The notes: generated from the letters alone by a model not told the origin. A stretch of DNA of 64,000 nt from Shewanella psychrotolerans (GCF_019457595.1 NZ_CP080419.1:3906001-3970000), one strand, 5' to 3'. Positions 17,783 to 28,423 are shown, numbered from the stretch's first letter. A program made the numbers and translations.

Positions 17783-18634
17783 TTACACCACCACACCAAA
17801 AATCGTTAACAAAGACAACCCCGTAACCAATAAGATAAAATTACGCTTACTCAACTGTAGTAAAGAGATGGTCGATTGCACACAAATGGGGGTTTTAGAT
17901 GAAGTTTCGATAGTTTCTGCCGCCAGCGCAACCTCGGTGACTATCTCCCTCGCCGACTTTGTCCAGTCAAAAGCTAAATGTCGCCACTTTGAAAATGCAG
18001 CAGAAAAATGACCACTCAACACATAACCAAAAGCAATCAATCGACTGGGTAACCAGTCTAACAAGGTTAATGTCGAGTCAACTAAAGGTAATGATTTCCC
18101 CTTAGCCTTTGCATCATCAGCAAAATAGCGAGTAGTACAATAAAGCACCGCGCCGGCCGGACCAAAGAAGATAAAATAAAGTGCTACAGCACCATAAAAG
18201 CGATAATTAAGCCAAGCGACCGTTTGTCCAACTTTCGCGCCTAAATCCTCTTCAGAAACGGCATCCACAGCAATTGAAGGGTCGAGCGCATCAGCAAAGT
18301 GATAGCACGCCTGCACATCGCCACGACATGCGGCCTGAATATATTGTTTAAATATTTGACGTTGCTTTAAATGACTAAAACATAAAATTGCGACAGCAAC
18401 CCAAAGCACTAGGCTAACAACGCCCCAAACCATACCTGTCACGAACCATGCTAGCACTTGTACACTTATGGCTGGCAGCACTAAAGCGATTGCCATCATG
18501 AGATCATTACCGAGCTGCTTGCTGCCGAAAAAAGCCTTGGCATAAAACGACAATAGTGTCTCTAACTGCCATGCCTGAGGTAATAGCTTTAAACGTTCAA
18601 TCATGATCGCAACTAACAATGAAAATAGCGCCAT
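17783..18634 (-). CDS. ampE: AmpE-like inner-membrane protein
   Basis: A 283-residue membrane protein starting MALFSLLVAIMIERL, with hydrophobic segments near the N-terminus, at about 45-85 (two helices), at about 150-165 (YFIFFGPAGAVLYC) and at the C-terminus. AmpE is paired with AmpD in many gammaproteobacteria and has been linked to beta-lactamase regulation, though its biochemical role is not settled. Its ATG directly abuts the ampD stop codon (TAG-ATG), so the two are translationally coupled. Identification is by neighbour and membrane pattern as well as sequence. Confidence 0.88.
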   Translation of the reverse strand: MALFSLLVAIMIERLKLLPQAWQLETLLSFYAKAFFGSKQLGNDLMMAIALVLPAISVQVLAWFVTGMVWGVVSLVLWVAVAILCFSHLKQRQIFKQYIQAACRGDVQACYHFADALDPSIAVDAVSEEDLGAKVGQTVAWLNYRFYGAVALYFIFFGPAGAVLYCTTRYFADDAKAKGKSLPLVDSTLTLLDWLPSRLIAFGYVLSGHFSAAFSKWRHLAFDWTKSAREIVTEVALAAETIETSSKTPICVQSTISLLQLSKRNFILLVTGLSLLTIFGVVV

Positions 18635-19189
18635 CTAATTCCCCTTATCGACAAGACTCATTTTGTACCTTGGCCAATCAAAGCTATCGCCAGGATCGGT
18701 TTTTCTCCCTGGCGCAATATCGCAATGACCCACAATCGATCCAACATTGAGCATAGGATACGCTTCAAACAAGGCCAACGTTAATTGCTGCAATTGTTGG
18801 TATTGTTCATCGGTATACGCAATATTATCCGTTCCCTCTAACTCAATCCCAACGGCAAAGTCGTTACATCCATCTCTTCCCTGATAACAAGAAACACCAG
18901 CGTGCCATGCTCTATCATCACAACTCACATATTGCACCAGCTCACCGTCACGCCGAATAAGAAAGTGCGCCGAAACTTGTAATCCTTTTAACTCACAAAA
19001 ACTGGGATCGGCTTCCACTTCTAAGCAACCTTGGAAAAGCTGATCGATAAAAGGAGTGCCGAATTTGCCCGCTGGCAAACTAATATTATGGATCACCAGT
19101 AAGCTCACTTCGCCATCTGGACGAGCATTAAAATGGGGCGACTCACATCTTCTCCCATAATCAATCCAGCCAGCTTTAAATGGTTTCAT
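18635..19189 (-). CDS. ampD: 1,6-anhydro-N-acetylmuramyl-L-alanine amidase
   Basis: A 184-residue cytoplasmic zinc amidase that removes the stem peptide from anhydromuropeptides during wall recycling. Loss of it induces AmpC in species with AmpR. Zinc ligands are visible as the His in VIHNIS and the His and Asp in GHCDIAPGRKTDPG; the catalytic Glu is in GIELEG. I chose the ATG at 19189 (MKPFKAGW). The frame extends three codons to a TTG, which is less likely. It heads the ampDE pair and is divergent from nadC. Confidence 0.95.
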   Translation of the reverse strand: MKPFKAGWIDYGRRCESPHFNARPDGEVSLLVIHNISLPAGKFGTPFIDQLFQGCLEVEADPSFCELKGLQVSAHFLIRRDGELVQYVSCDDRAWHAGVSCYQGRDGCNDFAVGIELEGTDNIAYTDEQYQQLQQLTLALFEAYPMLNVGSIVGHCDIAPGRKTDPGDSFDWPRYKMSLVDKGN

Positions 19190-20447
<1,258 letters not shown>

Positions 20448-20456
20448 CGAGCTGTT

Positions 20457-20483
20457 CCTAGTTCCTAGCCTCTAGGAACTAGG
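20457..20483 (+). terminator. Strong hairpin after nadC, without a T-run
   Basis: A perfect 12-bp stem, CCTAGTTCCTAG / CTAGGAACTAGG, with loop CCT, begins ten bases past the nadC stop. No U-tract follows, so it may stabilise the 3' end or act as a weak terminator. Confidence 0.5.
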
Positions 20484-21318
20484 TCCTCACTATGCTCGCC
20501 TCTAACCTCGCTGCCCTTACCTCGCCCGAGCCAAAACATCTTCGCAACAATCCTGTAACGCAAGCGTGGGTGTTCACAATTCCCCCAAAACAGCAGTGCT
20601 ATTTTTTTGACTAAAACCCACCAAGTGTCATTTTTTCAGTCAGCGCCAAAAAGATGCTATAACTTTTTTAACAACAATAGTACCTCGTTAGACAAATTTA
20701 CCATCAAATTAATACTTTGGTGTAATTTATGGTTTCATTTTATTTAACTTTGTACTAACTTTGACAGTAGGCGAGATGGCCCTTTCGGCCAGCTCACCAT
20801 TAAGGTAGACCAAATTGTGAAATTGAAGTGGTCGGGAATTAGGTTTAAAGCTCTAGTACTGAATTTTATCACAGCATTGTTATCAACAAGTTAATACGGT
20901 ACACAATGATGAAGTTCATCAACTAGCGTTAAAAACTGGTATAACATGCAAACATAAATGCACAATACCAATAAGCCAAATTACAAGGGTCACTTCGATC
21001 TAACAAGCAACTAAATGGTGCAGTTTGCCGAAACGACATACATCATATTGATGATTAAACCGTAACTAAATATAGTTGATAGCAATAACGATTTGACCAG
21101 GGATGAAACAGCCGACCACACGCAGGAGCGTAACGTTTAGGTCTAATGTTGTATTAATAGTGTGCTAGTGCTTTAAGCAAGAGTGTTAACCACTAATATT
21201 ATGACTAAACTTAAACTTAAAGTTACAGTTGCTACAGGCTCAAAGGTTAACGCCTCAAAGCTGCAAGCAAAGGGTTAGGTGAATCGAGTCAGCGTTCTGT
21301 CAAACGGAGAGAGAAAAA
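20484..21318 (+). other. Long non-coding region upstream of pilA
   Basis: 835 bases with no supported open frame. Visible structure: a hairpin around 20771-20797 centred on TGGCC-CTTTC-GGCCA with extended imperfect arms, and several T- and A-rich stretches (20593-20665). I looked for a sigma-54 site (GG-N10-GC) and found none convincing. The pilA start is preceded by GGAGAG at 21305-21310. The length suggests a long pilA leader or an unannotated small RNA. Confidence 0.4.
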
Positions 21319-21747
21319 ATGAAAGGTATCAAAATGTCTCGTAACATGAGCAATGCTAAGGGTTTCACCCTAATTGAATTAATGATCGTTGTTGCAATCA
21401 TCGGTATTCTCGCTGCAATTGCACTACCAGCTTATCGGGATTATGTAGCAACCTCTCACGGTGGCGCAGCAATGAAGGGTGTTGCAGGCTTTGCCCAGAA
21501 AGGGGTTGCATGTGCTCAAACAGGAATTGGTTGTGACACTTTAGCTACTGAAGTAGGAGCTGTAAATGAAATGAGTGGAACAGTGGCTGAAGGTACTGGT
21601 GGCTCACTTGCATATGACGATGGTGAATGCGTTGTTACCGCAACAATACCTGCAAACAGCGTTGTTACCTATGCGGCTACTGTGTCAGCTTCTTCTACTG
21701 GTGGAACAACGGCAACTCAATGTGAAGAAGGTGCGGGCTTACTCTAA
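21319..21747 (+). CDS. pilA: Type IV major pilin
   Basis: A 142-residue prepilin. The leader is short and basic, with the cleavage and methylation site [26 protein letters not shown] at residues 14-15; Glu5 of the mature protein is present. The hydrophobic alpha-1 helix follows. The globular part carries four cysteines (two in [10 protein letters not shown], one in ECVV, one in TQCEE), giving potential for two disulfides. It is processed by PilD and assembled by PilB/PilC, whose genes follow. An upstream GGAGAG supports the ATG at 21319; an internal ATG at 21334 is the alternative. A strong terminator separates it from pilB, as expected for an abundant pilin transcript. Confidence 0.92.
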   Translation: MKGIKMSRNMSNAKGFTLIELMIVVAIIGILAAIALPAYRDYVATSHGGAAMKGVAGFAQKGVACAQTGIGCDTLATEVGAVNEMSGTVAEGTGGSLAYDDGECVVTATIPANSVVTYAATVSASSTGGTTATQCEEGAGLL

Positions 21748-21778
21748 AAATGCTATAAGTCATAAAGTCACTTGTTCC

Positions 21779-21813
21779 AAATTAAGTCAGATAAAATTTA
21801 TCTGACTTAATTT
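21779..21813 (+). terminator. Intrinsic terminator of pilA
   Basis: A 15-bp stem built from AATTAAGTCAGATAA and its complement, followed by TTTTCTTT. It should end most pilA transcripts before pilB. Confidence 0.9.
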
Positions 21814-21866
21814 TCTTTCAGTTATACCTATTGATTTTTGGAATCATGTCTATTTAGGTTTAAATT

Positions 21867-23576
21867 ATGCCTACAAGCGGTTTGCATCTTGGTCTATCTA
21901 CACTATTCATTCGCAAACAACTGCTAAGCGAAGAACAGATCGCCACCGCGATACAACAGTCTCGCCAATCTAAGCTTTCTCTTGTATCAACTATAGTATC
22001 TGAACAGTTACTATCCGCTCGAGAAATCGCTGAACTCTGTTACGAAGAATATGGCACCCCGCTGTTAGATCTTAATGAATTCGATATTTCCAGTATCCCC
22101 GAAGACTTCCTGAATCGCAAACTGATTGACAAGCATAAATGTCTCCCGCTATTTAAGCGTGGCAATCGCCTCTATATAGGCACCTCAGACCCCACCAATA
22201 TTGCCGCACTTGAAGATTTTCAATTTAGTGCCGGCCTGCACGCCGAAGCCATACTGGTCGAAGATGACAAACTGACCAAGGCGCTGGAAAAAGTCCTCGA
22301 AGAAGATATCTCAGCGCTGAATTTAGATGGTATCGATGAAGACTCTCTATCGGGTATAGAAATCACCGATACCGATAAGCGTAATGAAGAACCGCAAGGG
22401 GAAGCCAGTGATGACGCCCCCATCGTCATCTACATCAATAAAATTTTAACCGATGCCATACGTAAGGGCGCATCGGATCTCCACTTTGAGCCTTATGAGA
22501 AGCGTTATCGCATCCGTTTTCGTATTGATGGTATTTTACATGAAGTTTCCGAGCCACCAGTAAACCTCGCAGGTCGAATTTCTGCTCGATTAAAGGTCAT
22601 GTCAAAGCTGGATATCGCAGAGCGCCGCGTCCCTCAAGATGGCCGCATCAAGATGAAGCTGTCTCGCACTAAATCTATCGATTTTCGTGTCAGCACCCTG
22701 CCAACAATCTGGGGCGAGAAGATCGTGATGCGTATCTTGGACTCCTCATCGGCACAACTCGGCATTGAAAAGTTGGGCTACGAGGACGACCAGCGAGAGC
22801 TTTATGAACAGATGCTAGCCAAACCCCAAGGCATGATCTTAGTCACTGGCCCCACGGGGTCAGGTAAAACCGTTTCCCTCTACACAGGTCTCAATATTCT
22901 CAATACCGAAGAGCGCAACATCTCTACCGCTGAAGATCCGGTTGAAATTAACTTAGAGGGCGTCAATCAGGTCCATATTAACTTAAAAGCTGGCCTCACC
23001 TTCGCATCAGCTCTGCGCTCATTCCTGCGTCAAGACCCCGATGTGGTGATGGTCGGTGAGATACGAGACTTAGAAACCGCCGAAATCGCCATTAAAGCGG
23101 CGCAGACGGGTCACTTAGTCCTTTCCACTTTACATACTAACTCAGCAGCCGAAACCCTCACTCGCCTGATTAACATGGGAGTCCCTGGGTATAACATTGC
23201 CAGTTCGGTCAACCTGATTATTGCTCAGCGTCTATCACGCCGATTATGCACCGAGTGCCGAGCACCAGAAGAGGTGCCCGAGCACGAACTACTGCGTTTA
23301 GGCTTTACTCAAGCACAAATCGATGAAGGGTTTACTGCCTATAAACCGGTAGGATGCGACCTTTGCTCCGGCGGTTATAAGGGCCGCGTCGGTATTTATG
23401 AGGTGATGAAGATGTCAGATGAGATTGCCCGTACTATTATGGAAGGAGGAAACTCGCTACACATCGCCACCATTGCGAAACAACAAGGTATGCGTGATTT
23501 GCGAGACTCTGGTCTTCGTAAGGTGATCGCAGGAGTAACCAGTATCGCCGAAATTAACCGAGTCACCAGTTTTTAA
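21867..23576 (+). CDS. pilB: Type IV pilus assembly ATPase
   Basis: A 569-residue hexameric motor that powers pilus extension. An N-terminal GSPII_E/MshEN-type domain covers about 1-150. The ATPase core has Walker A GPTGSGKT (Lys334), the Asp box AEDPVEI, Walker [15 protein letters not shown] and the His box TLHTNSA. The tetracysteine zinc motif is present as CTECRAPEE and [11 protein letters not shown]. It follows pilA and precedes pilC and pilD, the standard pilus cluster order. Confidence 0.96.
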   Translation: MPTSGLHLGLSTLFIRKQLLSEEQIATAIQQSRQSKLSLVSTIVSEQLLSAREIAELCYEEYGTPLLDLNEFDISSIPEDFLNRKLIDKHKCLPLFKRGNRLYIGTSDPTNIAALEDFQFSAGLHAEAILVEDDKLTKALEKVLEEDISALNLDGIDEDSLSGIEITDTDKRNEEPQGEASDDAPIVIYINKILTDAIRKGASDLHFEPYEKRYRIRFRIDGILHEVSEPPVNLAGRISARLKVMSKLDIAERRVPQDGRIKMKLSRTKSIDFRVSTLPTIWGEKIVMRILDSSSAQLGIEKLGYEDDQRELYEQMLAKPQGMILVTGPTGSGKTVSLYTGLNILNTEERNISTAEDPVEINLEGVNQVHINLKAGLTFASALRSFLRQDPDVVMVGEIRDLETAEIAIKAAQTGHLVLSTLHTNSAAETLTRLINMGVPGYNIASSVNLIIAQRLSRRLCTECRAPEEVPEHELLRLGFTQAQIDEGFTAYKPVGCDLCSGGYKGRVGIYEVMKMSDEIARTIMEGGNSLHIATIAKQQGMRDLRDSGLRKVIAGVTSIAEINRVTSF

Positions 23577-23627
23577 CAACTACATTTACTACCTAGTATC
23601 CTAGCACCTTAAGAATAAGGATTTATC

Positions 23628-24905
23628 ATGGCAACCGCATCACTTGCTAAGAGTAAGGCTCAAATAAAAAGTAAAAAGCAAAAAGCGGCCAAGGCGCAAC
23701 CTAAAGTCGTCACCTTCGAGTGGAAAGGCACCAACCGCGATGGCAATAAAACCTCAGGAGAACTCCGCGGAACATCTGTTAACGAGGTAAAGGCTCAGCT
23801 CAAATCCCAAGGGGTTAACCCCAAAGTCGTCAGGAAAAAACCTGAATCTCTGTTTAAAAGCAACCCCAAAATCACCGCCATGGATATCGCCATGATGACT
23901 AGGCAAATTGCAACAATGCTGGCAGCGGGCGTGCCAATTGTAACCACTCTTGAAATGCTCGGACGCGGTCACGAAAAACCCAGAATGCGTGAGCTTTTGG
24001 CGACAATTGTTAGTGATGTTCAGTCTGGGATTCCACTGTCAGATTCCTTGAAGCCCCATAGAAAATATTTCGATGATCTATACGTAGACTTAGTGGGTGC
24101 CGGCGAACATTCTGGTTCACTGGATGCCGTATTCGATCGCATCGCAACTTATCGCGAGAAAGCCGAAGCCCTCAAATCAAAAATCAAGAAGGCGATGTTT
24201 TATCCTGCGGCAGTTGTAGTTGTTGCTGTAGCCGTTACAGCACTATTACTACTTTTCGTTGTACCACAATTTGAAGAGATATTTAATGGCTTCGGTGCCG
24301 AGTTGCCAGCCTTTACCCAAATGATTATCGGGATCTCACGTTGGTTACAATCCTCTTGGTATTTCTTTGTTATAGGCATGATCGCAACCGTTATTGCATT
24401 TAAACGGGCACATTTAACTTCTCAGGCTTTCCGAAATAAAGTCGATCAATTTGTTTTAAAAATTCCTGCAATTGGACTCATCCTGCATAAAGCTGCCATG
24501 GCTCGTTTTGCGCGGACCTTAGCTACTACCTTTGCAGCGGGCGTACCATTGATTGATGGCTTAGAATCTGCAGCCGGAGCCTCGGGTAACTATGTCTATC
24601 GCAGCGCCTTGATAAAGGTCAGACAAGAAGTGATGTCAGGCATGCAGATGAATGTCGCCATGCGTACTACTGGGATTTTTCCCGATATGCTGATTCAGAT
24701 GGTGATGATAGGTGAAGAATCGGGTGGCCTCGATGAGATGCTTAACAAAGTTGCTAACATCTATGAGATGCAGGTCGATGATGCCGTCGATGGATTATCG
24801 AGTCTCATCGAACCCATCATGATGGTAGTGATCGGCACCTTAGTCGGCGGACTAATTGTCGGTATGTATCTACCTATCTTCCAATTAGGTAAAGTAGTAG
24901 GCTAG
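23628..24905 (+). CDS. pilC: Type IV pilus inner-membrane platform protein
   Basis: A 425-residue polytopic protein with a Lys-rich cytoplasmic N-terminus and two T2SF/GspF domains (about 90-215 and 290-415). Each holds the GVP...LE motif and is followed by hydrophobic segments. PilC recruits PilB to the membrane and couples it to pilin assembly. AAGGA lies seven bases before the ATG. The gap after pilB is 51 bp without a terminator, so co-transcription is likely. Confidence 0.95.
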   Translation: MATASLAKSKAQIKSKKQKAAKAQPKVVTFEWKGTNRDGNKTSGELRGTSVNEVKAQLKSQGVNPKVVRKKPESLFKSNPKITAMDIAMMTRQIATMLAAGVPIVTTLEMLGRGHEKPRMRELLATIVSDVQSGIPLSDSLKPHRKYFDDLYVDLVGAGEHSGSLDAVFDRIATYREKAEALKSKIKKAMFYPAAVVVVAVAVTALLLLFVVPQFEEIFNGFGAELPAFTQMIIGISRWLQSSWYFFVIGMIATVIAFKRAHLTSQAFRNKVDQFVLKIPAIGLILHKAAMARFARTLATTFAAGVPLIDGLESAAGASGNYVYRSALIKVRQEVMSGMQMNVAMRTTGIFPDMLIQMVMIGEESGGLDEMLNKVANIYEMQVDDAVDGLSSLIEPIMMVVIGTLVGGLIVGMYLPIFQLGKVVG

Positions 24906-24938
24906 CTCTTAACATCTTTTGTAAATAATAGGGTAACT

Positions 24939-24965
24939 AATAACAGGGCAAGAGACCCTGTTATT
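24939..24965 (+). terminator. Hairpin between pilC and pilD
   Basis: A 10-bp stem, AATAACAGGG / CCCTGTTATT, with a seven-base loop and a weak trailing TTTA. It could attenuate or partly terminate pilBC transcripts before pilD. Confidence 0.55.
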
Positions 24966-25003
24966 TATAACTCTACATTGAATGTATTAATTTAAGAATA
25001 ATA

Positions 25004-25915
25004 ATGAATCAATTTATCCAATTAATGGCGCTGTACCCTTTACTGTTTGCCGCACTCGCTTTTATCTTCGCTGCCACCATTGGCAGCTTTTTAAATGTCG
25101 TAATTCATCGCCTACCAGTGATGATGAAGCGAGAATGGCAACAAGAGTGCAATCAATACCTTGGTGAATATCACCAACCGATCCCAAAAGAGTTCGCCGA
25201 CAAACTTGCTAAACCTATCGATGATTATCCCGAAAAATATAATCTTGTAGTGCCTGGCTCAGCCTGTCCCAAATGTAAAACCAGTATTAAACCTTGGCAT
25301 AATTTGCCAGTGTTAGGTTGGCTAATACTCGGCGGTAAGTGCGCCAGCTGTAAAACGGCTATCTCTGCTCGCTACCCCATCATTGAAGCGATAACAGGTT
25401 TAGCGGTAGCCTATTTAGCCTACCATTTTGGCCCAACCGAGCAGTTTGTGTTTTCGACACTGTTAACCTTTGGCTTGATTGCACTCACTGGAATCGACCT
25501 CGATGAAATGCTACTGCCAGATCAAATAACCCTGCCGCTACTTTGGTTTGGCTTACTGATTAATCTAAATAGCACCTTCACGTCGCCTACCGAAGCTATA
25601 ATCGGTGCCGCAGCGGGTTATATAAGTTTATGGAGCGTCTTCTGGGGCTTTAAACTCCTTACGGGTAAGGAAGGTATGGGTTACGGTGACTTTAAGCTGT
25701 TAGCAGTCTTTGGCGCTTGGTTTGGCTGGCAACTGCTACCACTAATCATACTGCTATCATCTGTTGTCGGCGCTCTGGTTGGTGTCTTGCTGATAATCAG
25801 TAAACGCATTAATTCTGGTAACCCAATCCCCTTTGGTCCCTATATCGCCCTTGCTGGCTGGATAGCGATGATCTGGGGCGAGCAGATAGTGAACTGGTAC
25901 CTCTCTACACTTTGA
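25004..25915 (+). CDS. pilD: Prepilin peptidase / N-methyltransferase
   Basis: A 303-residue membrane aspartyl protease (family A24). It cuts prepilins after the leader Gly and methylates the new Phe. The N-terminal cytoplasmic loop has the zinc tetracysteine set CPKCK and CASCK. The catalytic aspartates are expected in GIDLDEMLLPD and GYGDFKLLA. Several hydrophobic segments follow. It serves PilA and any type II secretion pseudopilins. It ends 35 bp before coaE. Confidence 0.95.
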   Translation: MNQFIQLMALYPLLFAALAFIFAATIGSFLNVVIHRLPVMMKREWQQECNQYLGEYHQPIPKEFADKLAKPIDDYPEKYNLVVPGSACPKCKTSIKPWHNLPVLGWLILGGKCASCKTAISARYPIIEAITGLAVAYLAYHFGPTEQFVFSTLLTFGLIALTGIDLDEMLLPDQITLPLLWFGLLINLNSTFTSPTEAIIGAAAGYISLWSVFWGFKLLTGKEGMGYGDFKLLAVFGAWFGWQLLPLIILLSSVVGALVGVLLIISKRINSGNPIPFGPYIALAGWIAMIWGEQIVNWYLSTL

Positions 25916-25950
25916 TGATCATTTCAATCTCACAAGAGCGAACCTAGACC

Positions 25951-26556
25951 ATGTCTAATTTTATCGTAGGCCTCACCGGCGGGATAGGCAGTGGCAAGAC
26001 CACGGTCGCCAATCTGTTTGCCGAATTAGGAGTCACATTGGTCGATGCCGACATAGTAAGCCGCGAAGTCGTTGCTAAAGGCTCGACAGGATTAAACAAG
26101 ATTGTCGAACACTTTGGCAGCTCGATATTGCTCCCCACAGGCGATCTAGACAGAGCCGCATTACGAGAACGCATCTTTAGCAATAGTCAAGAACGAGAAT
26201 GGCTTAATAGTCTACTTCACCCAATGATTAGAGAAGAGATGCTCGCTCAACTAAAAAAAGCGACTTCACCTTACGCTATTTTAGTTGTCCCCTTGCTATT
26301 TGAGAATGGTTTAGATAGGTTAGTTAATTGCACCTTAGTGGTTGATATTTCGCCAGCACTACAAACTAAACGTACCATGGACAGAGATTCTGTCAGTGCA
26401 GAACAAGTACAAAATATAATAGCTAGTCAAGCCAGCAGGGCTGACAAACTAGCAAGAGCTGATGATGTCATCGACAATCAAGGAACGATATCAGCGTTAA
26501 AAAGCAAGGTCGCTTTATTACATAATAAATACTTAAAATTAGCAGATCGCACTTGA
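25951..26556 (+). CDS. coaE: Dephospho-CoA kinase
   Basis: A 201-residue P-loop kinase for the last step of coenzyme A synthesis, phosphorylating the ribose 3'-OH of dephospho-CoA. The P-loop is GLTGGIGSGKTT at the N-terminus. The DAD motif (LVDADIVSREV) and the lid/C-terminal blocks VVPLLFENGL and R...DVIDN are typical. Its position after pilD and before zapD is the usual gammaproteobacterial arrangement. Confidence 0.95.
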   Translation: MSNFIVGLTGGIGSGKTTVANLFAELGVTLVDADIVSREVVAKGSTGLNKIVEHFGSSILLPTGDLDRAALRERIFSNSQEREWLNSLLHPMIREEMLAQLKKATSPYAILVVPLLFENGLDRLVNCTLVVDISPALQTKRTMDRDSVSAEQVQNIIASQASRADKLARADDVIDNQGTISALKSKVALLHNKYLKLADRT

Positions 26557-26563
26557 TAATGTC

Positions 26564-27298
26564 ATGAATGAATTGATCTATGAACAGCCACTTAACGAGA
26601 AAACTCGCAGCTATTTGCGTCTTGAATATCTCGCCAATCAACTGCAGAGCAATTTAGATCAAGATCATCAACATCGATGTTTTTACCCTCTTTTTTCACT
26701 CTGTGACTTAACAGAGCGTTGTGACTATCGCGGCGAAATCATCCAAGATATCGACAAACAGCTAATCACCCTCAAAAAGTGGCAAAGCCTGCCCCATATC
26801 GATGAACAGCAGGTGATTTCCTATGTTGAACAACTACAAGATGCGCGTAAGTGTTTACTCAGCAGTGACCGTCCAGGACAAGCATTAAAACAAGATCGAT
26901 TTTTATCGGCGTTGCGCCAACGCTTTGGAATGCCAGGTGCTTGTTGCAACTTTGACCTACCACAACTCCATTATTGGTTAGCAAAATCGTGGGAAGTTCG
27001 TCAGCAACAATATAAAACTTGGATAGCGCATTTCACCTGTTTGCTCACGCCGATAACACTGCTACTTGAACTCACCAGAAAAACTACAGATTATAATCCA
27101 GCAACCGCTGTAGCTGGATTTTATCAAGGCAACAGCAACCAAGACTTATCGTTAATTCGAGTTAAACTGGATGCCTCTCAGGGTTGCTATCCAACCATCA
27201 GTGGTAATCGCCATCGCTACGCTATCCATTTCGTGTTATTTGAACAGCAAAAACATTCCGACAAAACCATCGACTTTATGTTGGCAACCTGCGGCTAA
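26564..27298 (+). CDS. zapD: Cell-division FtsZ-associated protein ZapD
   Basis: A 244-residue cytoplasmic protein (old name YacF) that bundles FtsZ filaments at midcell. The N-terminus IYEQPLNEKTRSYLRLE and the block RFGMPGACCNFDLPQLHYW are characteristic. There are no catalytic motifs. It starts 7 bp after coaE, within the coaE-zapD-yacG run. Confidence 0.93.
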   Translation: MNELIYEQPLNEKTRSYLRLEYLANQLQSNLDQDHQHRCFYPLFSLCDLTERCDYRGEIIQDIDKQLITLKKWQSLPHIDEQQVISYVEQLQDARKCLLSSDRPGQALKQDRFLSALRQRFGMPGACCNFDLPQLHYWLAKSWEVRQQQYKTWIAHFTCLLTPITLLLELTRKTTDYNPATAVAGFYQGNSNQDLSLIRVKLDASQGCYPTISGNRHRYAIHFVLFEQQKHSDKTIDFMLATCG

Positions 27299-27343
27299 AC
27301 TGATTACCATTACCCCACAGTTAAACGTGTTAATGGAAACCTA

Positions 27344-27556
27344 ATGCCTACAGTAGTCAATTGCCCTACCTGCCAAACACAAGTTGAATGGTCTGCAGAA
27401 TCAAAATTCAAACCCTTTTGCAGTGAGCGCTGCAAACTTATCGATCTCGGCGACTGGGCATCTGAAAAACATGCTATCCCAGTTAAACCCGAATTCGATG
27501 CCGAATCATTAGATTCTCTTGGGTATGACGAAGCCGATTTTTTTAAGGACAATTGA
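27344..27556 (+). CDS. yacG: DNA gyrase inhibitor, zinc protein YacG
   Basis: A 70-residue zinc-ribbon protein with ligands in CPTC and CSERC, followed by the family signature [11 protein letters not shown]. In E. coli, YacG binds GyrB and blocks gyrase DNA binding. Its TGA stop overlaps the mutT ATG by one base (TGATG), suggesting coupled translation. Confidence 0.93.
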   Translation: MPTVVNCPTCQTQVEWSAESKFKPFCSERCKLIDLGDWASEKHAIPVKPEFDAESLDSLGYDEADFFKDN

Positions 27557-27945
27557 TGAAAAGAGTTCATGTTGCCGTTGGCGTGATATTCAACAATCGA
27601 AATCAAATTTTGTTGGCCAAAAGACCCGATAACCTTCATCAAGGTGGTAAATGGGAGTTTCCTGGTGGCAAGGTTGAAAATAATGAAACGACCTCAGAAG
27701 CTTTAATCAGAGAGCTTAAAGAGGAAGTGAATCTCGCGGTCATATCCACAACGCCATTAATGACCATTTCACACGATTATCCTGATAAACAGGTACTATT
27801 AGATATTCATACCGTGAAAGATTTCTCTGGAGAACCTAAGGGACTTGAAGGGCAACCTATTACTTGGGCCGACATAGAAACACTGAAAGATTACAACTTT
27901 CCCGCAGCCAATACTCCCATTATCGAGAAGCTCCTCTCTTTATAG
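27556..27945 (+). CDS. mutT: 8-oxo-dGTP diphosphatase MutT (Nudix)
   Basis: A 129-residue Nudix hydrolase that removes 8-oxo-dGTP from the nucleotide pool and prevents A:T to C:G changes. The Nudix box is complete: GGKVENNE, then REL, KEE and V (G-x5-E-x7-REUxEExxU pattern). The ATG at 27556 is preferred to an in-frame TTG at 27553, because AAGGA sits seven bases upstream and the length then equals E. coli MutT (129). Confidence 0.94.
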   Translation: MKRVHVAVGVIFNNRNQILLAKRPDNLHQGGKWEFPGGKVENNETTSEALIRELKEEVNLAVISTTPLMTISHDYPDKQVLLDIHTVKDFSGEPKGLEGQPITWADIETLKDYNFPAANTPIIEKLLSL

Positions 27946-27971
27946 CCTCTATATTGTCAATATTATCTGCT

Positions 27972-28007
27972 GTCCTTTTGATAAAGTTTGGTCTTTATCG
28001 AAAGGAC
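27972..28007 (+). other. 15-bp hairpin followed by a 25-codon open frame
   Basis: GTCCTTTTGATAAAG pairs with CTTTATCGAAAGGAC (one G-U pair) around a six-base loop. It is not followed by a T-run. Directly after it, AAGGAC precedes an ATG at 28014 that opens a 25-codon frame ending at 28091 (starts MATLIMTTEP). I cannot assign a function. The layout could be a structured leader with a short peptide or the end of a small mobile element. Confidence 0.35.
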
Positions 28008-28101
28008 GAATTCATGGCTACTTTGATAATGACCACCGAACCAAAGCCTCTGAATTGCTACAGAAGCTTTCATTTTCATGTTTGTGGATAAGTACGACGA
28101 T

Positions 28102-28147
28102 AGTCGGCCGCTAAGAACACGGCGCTATAGCGTAGCAAGGGCCGACT
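28102..28147. repeat. Short inverted repeat at the edge of the tRNA array
   Basis: AGTCGGCC at 28102-28109 and GGCCGACT at 28140-28147 enclose about 30 GC-rich bases unlike the flanks. They stand exactly where the outermost tRNA-array remnant breaks off, so they may mark an insertion or deletion scar. Confidence 0.4.
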
Positions 28148-28148
28148 C

Positions 28149-28170
28149 AAAGAAGCTAACCTACCGCTCC
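28149..28170 (-). pseudogene. Truncated tRNA-Asp remnant (5' portion)
   Basis: The sequence AAGAAGCTAACC-TACCGCTCC matches the 5' part of the insertion-type copies but lacks eight internal bases (AACTGAAC). It stops where unrelated sequence begins. It is the decayed fourth unit of the array. Confidence 0.7.
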
Positions 28171-28233
28171 TTTAGCAATGACGTACATCACCTCGCACTG
28201 TCGCTATCATTACTCTGAGAAAAAAATGCGAAA

Positions 28234-28259
28234 AAGCCCTAGCATTTCTGCTAGGGCTT
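28234..28259 (-). terminator. Array terminator 1
   Basis: An 11-bp stem, AAGCCCTAGCA / TGCTAGGGCTT, with loop TTTC. Preceding A residues give a T-run on the minus strand. Confidence 0.85.
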
Positions 28260-28269
28260 ATCGTAATGT

Positions 28270-28360
28270 TGGCGGAGCGGACGGGACTCGAACCCGCGAC
28301 CCCCGGCGTGACAGGCCGCTTTCTGTTTATAAAAAAGCTAACCAACTGAACTACCGCTCC
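28270..28360 (-). pseudogene. tRNA-Asp-like copy 1 with 14-base D-arm expansion
   Basis: A 91-base copy of the neighbouring tRNA-Asp. The acceptor, TPsiC arm, anticodon loop (CTGTCAC, anticodon GTC) and CCA are intact. Between the D-loop and the anticodon stem, six bases of the normal gene (AATACC) are replaced by 20 bases that can form a small GCTTT/AAAGC hairpin. The D-stem partner is lost or displaced and the outer anticodon-stem pair is broken. It is probably non-functional, but it lies on the rrn transcript. Confidence 0.75.
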
Positions 28361-28423
28361 TTTAGCAATGACGTACATCACCTCGCACTGTCGCTATCAT
28401 TACTCTGAGAAACAAATGCGAAA

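Noticed and set aside
20484..21318. A sigma-54 promoter for pilA
   Set aside because: Candidates such as the GG...GC pairs near 20950 and 21016 have an 8-base gap instead of the required 10.
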